Of a stretch of 36,934 nucleotides of DNA, positions 33,061-36,934 are shown piece by piece. This stretch comes from an uncultured Pseudomonadota bacterium. Its GTDB lineage: Bacteria; Pseudomonadota; Gammaproteobacteria; Competibacterales; Competibacteraceae. Below the pieces are notes generated by a model. That model made no database searches. It saw only the letters and a program-made list of their open reading frames with translations, and had not been told where the DNA came from. A program made the position numbers and the translations under genes. The stretch is from assembly GCA_903844665.1 (NCBI GenBank), contig CAIMUS010000046.1, forward strand, positions 1-36,934, given 5' to 3'. How positions within the stretch are numbered: position 1 is the first letter of the stretch; the number at the start of each line of letters is the position of its first letter.

Positions 33061-33366
33061 GTCAGTTTAAACCATTCCCGGTGACGAAGGGATGAAAGCG
33101 GGTGATGCTGCGCTGGCGGGGGCGTGAATGGGCTCGCGCCATCGGTGTGAATTTAACTTGATGGAGTGGCTGAGAACATTGTGTGAGGGCTTGCCGATTC
33201 AAATCCTTTAGGACTTACGCATTGACAACCGGTTGAAATTGTAAGTTAAGATTTTCCATGCCAGGGATGGTTCATGCCGCGATGATGCCTGCTGAGCCCC
33301 CTCCGGTCAAGTTGACCATACCGAGCCCAAAAATAGCCTGAAAATACCTGTTGCAATCCCATTTTT

Positions 33367-33394
33367 TTGAGCTTATAGTCTAACCAATTATAAT
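33367..33394 (+). promoter_or_regulatory. Candidate sigma-70 promoter upstream of the eCIS genes
   Basis: TTGAGC (33367-33372) and a consensus TATAAT (33389-33394) are 16 bases apart in an AT-rich stretch. They would give a leader of about 340 bases before the DUF4255 gene, spanning the repeat at 33509-33584. It is the best promoter-like sequence in the 837-base gap 32902-33738. Confidence 0.4.
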
Positions 33395-33508
33395 TTATAC
33401 ATTGCTAATAGTTAAGTTGATTTTAGTTTTTATAAATCAATAGCTTAGCATTAGATGGGTAGCCACTTAAGCCGGGACGCTTTGCATCCTGACCACAGAG
33501 GGGTTCAC

Positions 33509-33584
33509 CTGGGAGCGCTGGCATCCTGCCGGCTGTTGACTGGCGCCGACGCCCTCAAGCCGGCGGGGACGCCGGCGCTCCCAG
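33509..33584. repeat. GC-rich inverted repeat in the leader of the eCIS genes
   Basis: CTGGGAGCGCTGGCATCCTGCCGGC (left arm from 33509) pairs with GCCGGCGGGGACGCCGGCGCTCCCAG (right arm 33559-33584) with some mismatches. It is a REP-like element of the GGAGCGCCGGC type, common in GC-rich bacteria. Direct and inverted copies of GGGTAGCCA and CTTAAG flank it at 33455-33475 and 33601-33616. It may attenuate expression of the downstream operon. Confidence 0.55.
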
Positions 33585-33738
33585 GGTCGAATTGCCCCGC
33601 CTTAAGTGGGTAGCCAAAAGGATGTCCTGATCTAAATTAGCTGGACTATAGCATTGAAACAGCAAATTCACATGGACTCAATAAGCCGTATCCATGGCCT
33701 TTTGCGCAACTCCATTCAACTGAAGCGAGTTTAAGAAT

Positions 33739-34356
33739 GTGATCAGGACTGCATTGCAATTTATCAGGAATGCTTTGGAATCCTATATAGTCGAAAGGGA
33801 GCAAGATTCTACTAATAACTATACTCTTGGGAACGTAGTCGATCTGAAATCGGTCGTGCAACCGGACGGCACTATTAATGTCACCGACACGACCCACGTG
33901 ACAGTGATGCTTGTCGGTATCGACGAAGAGCGCCGTGAAGGTAAGCGCCCATATTATGTGCCGACCGAGGATAAGCAATTCTTCCGGCTAAATCCCCCCA
34001 TCGAGCTAGACCTCTTCGTCCTGTTTGTCGCCCATAATAAAAATTATGATACGGCGCTTCGCGATTTATCCGATGTGCTCGGGTTCTTTCAAGCCCACCC
34101 TGTATTCGATGCAAAAAAATATCCGGCCTTAAATGAATCGGTCAGCGAACCGGATAAAAAACCCTGGCAGTTAATTACCCGGCTATCCGTCACCCTGCAC
34201 AGCCTGACCTTCGAACAGCAGAATAATCTCTGGGCCTTGCTCGGCTCCAAATACCTTCCAAGTGTCGTGTATCGCGTGAGGATGCTCACCCTCTTCGAGA
34301 CGACGAGCGATGACAAGGTGGCGTCAATCGATGAACTCAATTTCCCCAAAGGCTAA
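33739..34356 (+). CDS. DUF4255 protein (Pvc16/Afp16-like, eCIS cap component)
   Basis: The 205-residue protein starts at GTG and reads MIRTALQFIRNALESYIVERE, the usual N-terminus of the DUF4255 (Pvc16_N) family. It continues with VMLVGIDEERREGKRPYYV, NPPIELDLFVLFVAHNKNYDTALRDLSDVLGFFQAHPVFDA and SVTLHSLTFEQQNNLWALLGSKYLPSVVYRVRMLTL. In the Photorhabdus PVC and Serratia Afp particles this family caps the sheath-tube assembly. Two genes later a tail sheath follows, so this is the opening gene of an extracellular contractile injection system. The start codon is GTG and the ribosome binding site is weak. Confidence 0.9.
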   Translation: MIRTALQFIRNALESYIVEREQDSTNNYTLGNVVDLKSVVQPDGTINVTDTTHVTVMLVGIDEERREGKRPYYVPTEDKQFFRLNPPIELDLFVLFVAHNKNYDTALRDLSDVLGFFQAHPVFDAKKYPALNESVSEPDKKPWQLITRLSVTLHSLTFEQQNNLWALLGSKYLPSVVYRVRMLTLFETTSDDKVASIDELNFPKG

Positions 34357-34365
34357 GGGACTACC

Positions 34366-35553
34366 ATGAGTAACGACTCTTTCACCTATGTCGAACTGGC
34401 CAGCGTCTCGGTCAAGCAACCCTTCTATGCAAACAAGCTGTGCAAAAAATACCTGATCGAACCGGAATTGGACTTCGAATTTCTGCCGACTGACGAATGC
34501 CTTTCGATAATGCGCCGACTCAATCTCGTATTTCGCACGTTCGGCCCCATCGCTGGATTTATCATTCTGGCGAGGGTGCTCGGCAAAAACGGAGGGGGGG
34601 ACGACCTGTTGCGCTTTCCTCCAAGGCAGGACGACAAGCTGAGCTTTTGGATGAAGCTTCGCAATCCGGAGGTGTTGAACTTCGACGACCTTCCCACAGG
34701 CAGCGCCCCAGGCGACATCTACTATTTCACGAACCGCCAAACCGATGGGTTGGCGCCCCGGAACAATCTTCATCTAACCGCTGCTTCGGTCGGCTTCAGC
34801 GGATCGAACGATCGGATCAAGAAAGCCTCGGCGAATTACCGCTACCACCACTTGGGCCCGGCGGCTGCCGACAGCGCCTGGGTCGAGCATGTTTTGAGCG
34901 GCATTAAAGTGGCGCCGGACTCCATCATCAACGAGGCAGGCCAATGCGATCTCAGCTTCAACCTGGCCTCGCTCCCGCTCGGGAAATGCCGGCTCATCAT
35001 CGATGGGAGCGTGGAAGAGGAGTTTTTCTGTGTCGGAAACGCCGAGCCCGGCCTGTTCGGCGTAATCGAGCTTGCGCTGGCCAATACGCTCATGTCGAAC
35101 TATCGGATCGTCGAGCCTGACCGCTCGCTCGCGAGGATCCGGCCTGGCTATTCCATCCTGTTTCCAAATCGGAAGACGCACTGGCGCTACACCGTCCATT
35201 TGCAACCGAACAGTCCTCTCGCTCTTGAAATGGCCGCGTTGAGCGCTGCTGACAAAACCGATTTTTTGAACCGGCTCAATGTCGTGACGAATGACACGAC
35301 GCTTACCTTCACACGCGCCCCGACCAGCGATACGGATATTGTCTTCGTGTCCGATACTGACCTGGCCCTCCAGGAGAAATACATTTCCAGCACCAGTACG
35401 ACCCACGACTCGCTCAGCCTTACACTCAAGAAGTACATCGGTGTAGCGGCGAAAGAAGCCGAAGTGCGTTCGGATCTGTCTTACCCAACGACAGCACTGA
35501 TCGATGCGACGGCATTGTCTTTGATTTATTCGGACGTTTTCATAACCCTCTGA
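34366..35553 (+). CDS. Unrecognised 395-residue protein of the eCIS operon
   Basis: This gene begins 9 bases after the DUF4255 stop and ends 18 bases before the sheath start, so it is an integral operon member. The protein has no signal peptide or transmembrane helix. It contains a hydrophobic stretch near residues 59-67 (FGPIAGFIILARVLG), then mixed alpha/beta sequence with LSFWMKLRNPEVLNFDDL, DIYYFTNRQTDGL, ELALANTLMSNYRIV and WRYTVHLQPN. The C-terminal half is rich in beta-type and Ser/Thr/Asp segments. I do not recognise a family. Its position suggests a structural component, a second cap or adaptor protein, or an assembly factor for the injection particle. Confidence 0.85.
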   Translation: MSNDSFTYVELASVSVKQPFYANKLCKKYLIEPELDFEFLPTDECLSIMRRLNLVFRTFGPIAGFIILARVLGKNGGGDDLLRFPPRQDDKLSFWMKLRNPEVLNFDDLPTGSAPGDIYYFTNRQTDGLAPRNNLHLTAASVGFSGSNDRIKKASANYRYHHLGPAAADSAWVEHVLSGIKVAPDSIINEAGQCDLSFNLASLPLGKCRLIIDGSVEEEFFCVGNAEPGLFGVIELALANTLMSNYRIVEPDRSLARIRPGYSILFPNRKTHWRYTVHLQPNSPLALEMAALSAADKTDFLNRLNVVTNDTTLTFTRAPTSDTDIVFVSDTDLALQEKYISSTSTTHDSLSLTLKKYIGVAAKEAEVRSDLSYPTTALIDATALSLIYSDVFITL

Positions 35554-35571
35554 CTTGAGAGAGAACCTACC

Positions 35572-36837
35572 ATGGCTGTATTAAAACTATCTACGCCCGG
35601 CGTGTACGTGCAGGAAATCTCCACGCTACCGTCGTCAGTTGCCGAGGTGGAAACAGCGATTCCGGCCTTCATTGGCTATACCGAAAAAGCCGACTACCTT
35701 AAGGCAGGTGATCTGATCTGGATTCCGACGAAAATCGCCAGCCTCAGCGAATACACGCTGTATTTCGGTAATCCGCAAGCAGAAACCGACGATAGCATAG
35801 CGATCAACGTCACCGACGACGGCAACGGAAACTACGGCGTCACCGCCACTCCAGATGCCAGCAAGCAGTCGAAATACAACTTGGCCTATGCCATCCAGCA
35901 CTATTTCGATAACGGTGGGGGCTCTTGCTATATCGTATCGGTGGGGGGCTACGCAGCCGCGCCAGGAACGATAGCAAAGGCTGATTTGACCAAAGGCTTG
36001 AGCTTTGTAAAAGACGTCGATGAAGTCACGCTATTAGTCATCCCCGAGGCCCAGGTTTCCGACGACTATGCCACCGTCGTGGGGCAGATGATCGCCCAGG
36101 CGGCGACCTTGAAAGACAGGTTTGCCCTCATCGACCCGCATACCGTCACGCTCAAAGACCAGATCAATCCGCAAGGGAAAATCGACTCCGACGTCCAGGA
36201 AATTAGAGACGCCGCCGCGGGAGGGGTCGAGTATACCCGTTACGCCGCCGCTTATTATCCAAACCTCACCACGGCTTACGGGCGGAACTTTAAGTTCGAC
36301 GACCTCAAGATCGACATTTACACTTACACCGGCTCCGGCACAAGCCCGGCACTGCAAGGTAAAAAGATGAGCGAGATTGGGAATGGATCGGCGCTCTATG
36401 GAAAAATCAAAACCGAGATAGGGAAGCTCAGGGTGGTATTGCCACCCTCCGCCGCCATAGCCGGCTTATATGCCCGGGTGGACAACAATAAAGGGGTATG
36501 GAAGGCGCCGGCCAACGAATCGCTTTTCTCGGTGGGTGGCCCCACCGTCCCGATTTCCGACGCGCAGCAAGCCAACCTCAACATCGATCCGAACACCGGG
36601 AAGTCCATCAATGCGATCCGCACCTACCCCGGCATGGGCACGCTGGTCTGGGGCGCGCGCACGCTGAACGGCAACGACAATGAATGGCGCTACATCAGTG
36701 TCCGCCGCTTCTTCAACATGGTCGAGGAATCCGTCAAAAAGTCGAGCCAGTGGGCGGTGTTCGAGCCGAACACCCTCGACACCTGGATAAAGATCAGCAA
36801 TTCCCGCTCTAATGTACCGACGCCGGTAGCTAATTGA
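35572..36837 (+). CDS. Contractile tail sheath protein (eCIS)
   Basis: The 421-residue protein starts MAVLKLSTPGVYVQEISTLPSSVAEVETAIPAFIGYTEKA, the hallmark N-terminus of phage-like tail sheath proteins (the GVYVxE and PAFxGYT pattern). It ends with TYPGMGTLVWGARTLNGNDNEWRYISVRRFFNMVEESVKKSSQWAVFEPN, the strongly conserved C-terminal domain that holds the sheath lattice. A variable protruding domain occupies the middle, about residues 70-280. Sheath proteins of Afp2-4/Pvc2-4 type contract to drive the inner tube through a target membrane. AGAGAG lies before the ATG. Further sheath, tube, baseplate, ATPase and toxin genes should follow beyond the window. Confidence 0.95.
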   Translation: MAVLKLSTPGVYVQEISTLPSSVAEVETAIPAFIGYTEKADYLKAGDLIWIPTKIASLSEYTLYFGNPQAETDDSIAINVTDDGNGNYGVTATPDASKQSKYNLAYAIQHYFDNGGGSCYIVSVGGYAAAPGTIAKADLTKGLSFVKDVDEVTLLVIPEAQVSDDYATVVGQMIAQAATLKDRFALIDPHTVTLKDQINPQGKIDSDVQEIRDAAAGGVEYTRYAAAYYPNLTTAYGRNFKFDDLKIDIYTYTGSGTSPALQGKKMSEIGNGSALYGKIKTEIGKLRVVLPPSAAIAGLYARVDNNKGVWKAPANESLFSVGGPTVPISDAQQANLNIDPNTGKSINAIRTYPGMGTLVWGARTLNGNDNEWRYISVRRFFNMVEESVKKSSQWAVFEPNTLDTWIKISNSRSNVPTPVAN

Positions 36838-36897
36838 TCAGTAATTACGCAAGAATCATAACGACAAAAACTACCCCTGACTTCCTCGGAAGCCATA

Positions 36898-36934
36898 ATG
36901 AACAGCTCTCATTTTAACCACTTTCTTTCAACAC
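36898..36934 (+). CDS. Possible start of the next eCIS gene (cut by window end)
   Basis: ATG at 36898 opens a frame reading MNSSHFNHFLST up to the edge of the window. It lies 60 bases after the sheath stop and on the same strand. CGGAAG 7-12 bases upstream is a modest ribosome binding site. Gene order in injection-system operons makes another sheath or a tube protein likely here, but 12 residues are too few to identify it. Confidence 0.35.
   Translation, partial: MNSSHFNHFLST

Noticed and set aside
33671-33733. 20-codon open frame ending just before the DUF4255 gene
   Set aside because: It could be a leader peptide, but it has no clear ribosome binding site and no conserved feature.

Overview
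The window reads as chromosome from a GC-rich gammaproteobacterium that stores polyhydroxyalkanoate (PHA) and makes a PEP-CTERM/exosortase-A type extracellular matrix. The mix of class I phaC, a phasin, a PhaD-like TetR regulator, exosortase-A accessory proteins, an NrtR-nadA unit and many palindromic intergenic repeats would fit a Competibacteraceae-like lineage. That placement is inference from gene content, not a search result.

Layout. 1-917: tail of an AAA ATPase followed by a DUF4276 (Toprim-like) partner, a defence-type pair. 967-1125: a terminal-inverted-repeat element. 1216-4846: phaC, pdxH and rfbA. 4973-9042: cobB (cobyrinate a,c-diamide synthase), xthA on the opposite strand, rsmE, and a MerR regulator with a cobalamin-binding domain of CarH/LitR type. 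9478-11622: a Lys/Pro/Ala-repeat protein ending in a CBM20-like starch-binding domain, a phasin, and a convergent PhaD-like TetR regulator. 11800-13611: nadA and nrtR with candidate NrtR operators. 13651-13917: a gene start apparently destroyed by a repeat element that itself carries a second, MITE-like element. 14130-16047: acyl carrier protein plus exosortase-A hydrolases 2 and 1. 16130-23530: a large VanZ/O-antigen-ligase membrane protein, a Cys-rich secreted protein, the exosortase-A O-glycosylation ligase, a PEP-CTERM protein and a double VanZ protein, all on the minus strand. 23511-29035: acetyl-CoA hydrolase/transferase, SnoaL-like protein, ExeM/NucH extracellular nuclease and a thioredoxin-like protein. 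29524-32901: ghrA, a cupin and nadE as a minus-strand operon. 32935-33060: a second MITE-like element with a perfect 8-bp target duplication. 33739 to the end: the first genes of an extracellular contractile injection system (eCIS): a DUF4255 cap-type protein, an unrecognised 395-residue protein and a tail sheath, cut off by the window edge.

The genes suggest three linked themes. One is carbon storage: PHA synthase, phasin, the PhaD-like regulator, and a carbohydrate-binding protein that could connect glycogen and PHA granules. The second is a secreted matrix: PEP-CTERM cargo, O-ligases, VanZ proteins and a secreted DNase. The third is NAD metabolism: nrtR-nadA and a distant nadE. The most notable items are the eCIS opening operon with its unknown second gene, the CBM20-like repeat protein beside the phasin, the nested and TSD-flanked MITE-like elements with IS66-type ends, the interrupted gene start behind NrtR-like operators, and the 5'-truncated look of the large VanZ/ligase gene. 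No rRNA, tRNA or CRISPR array was seen.
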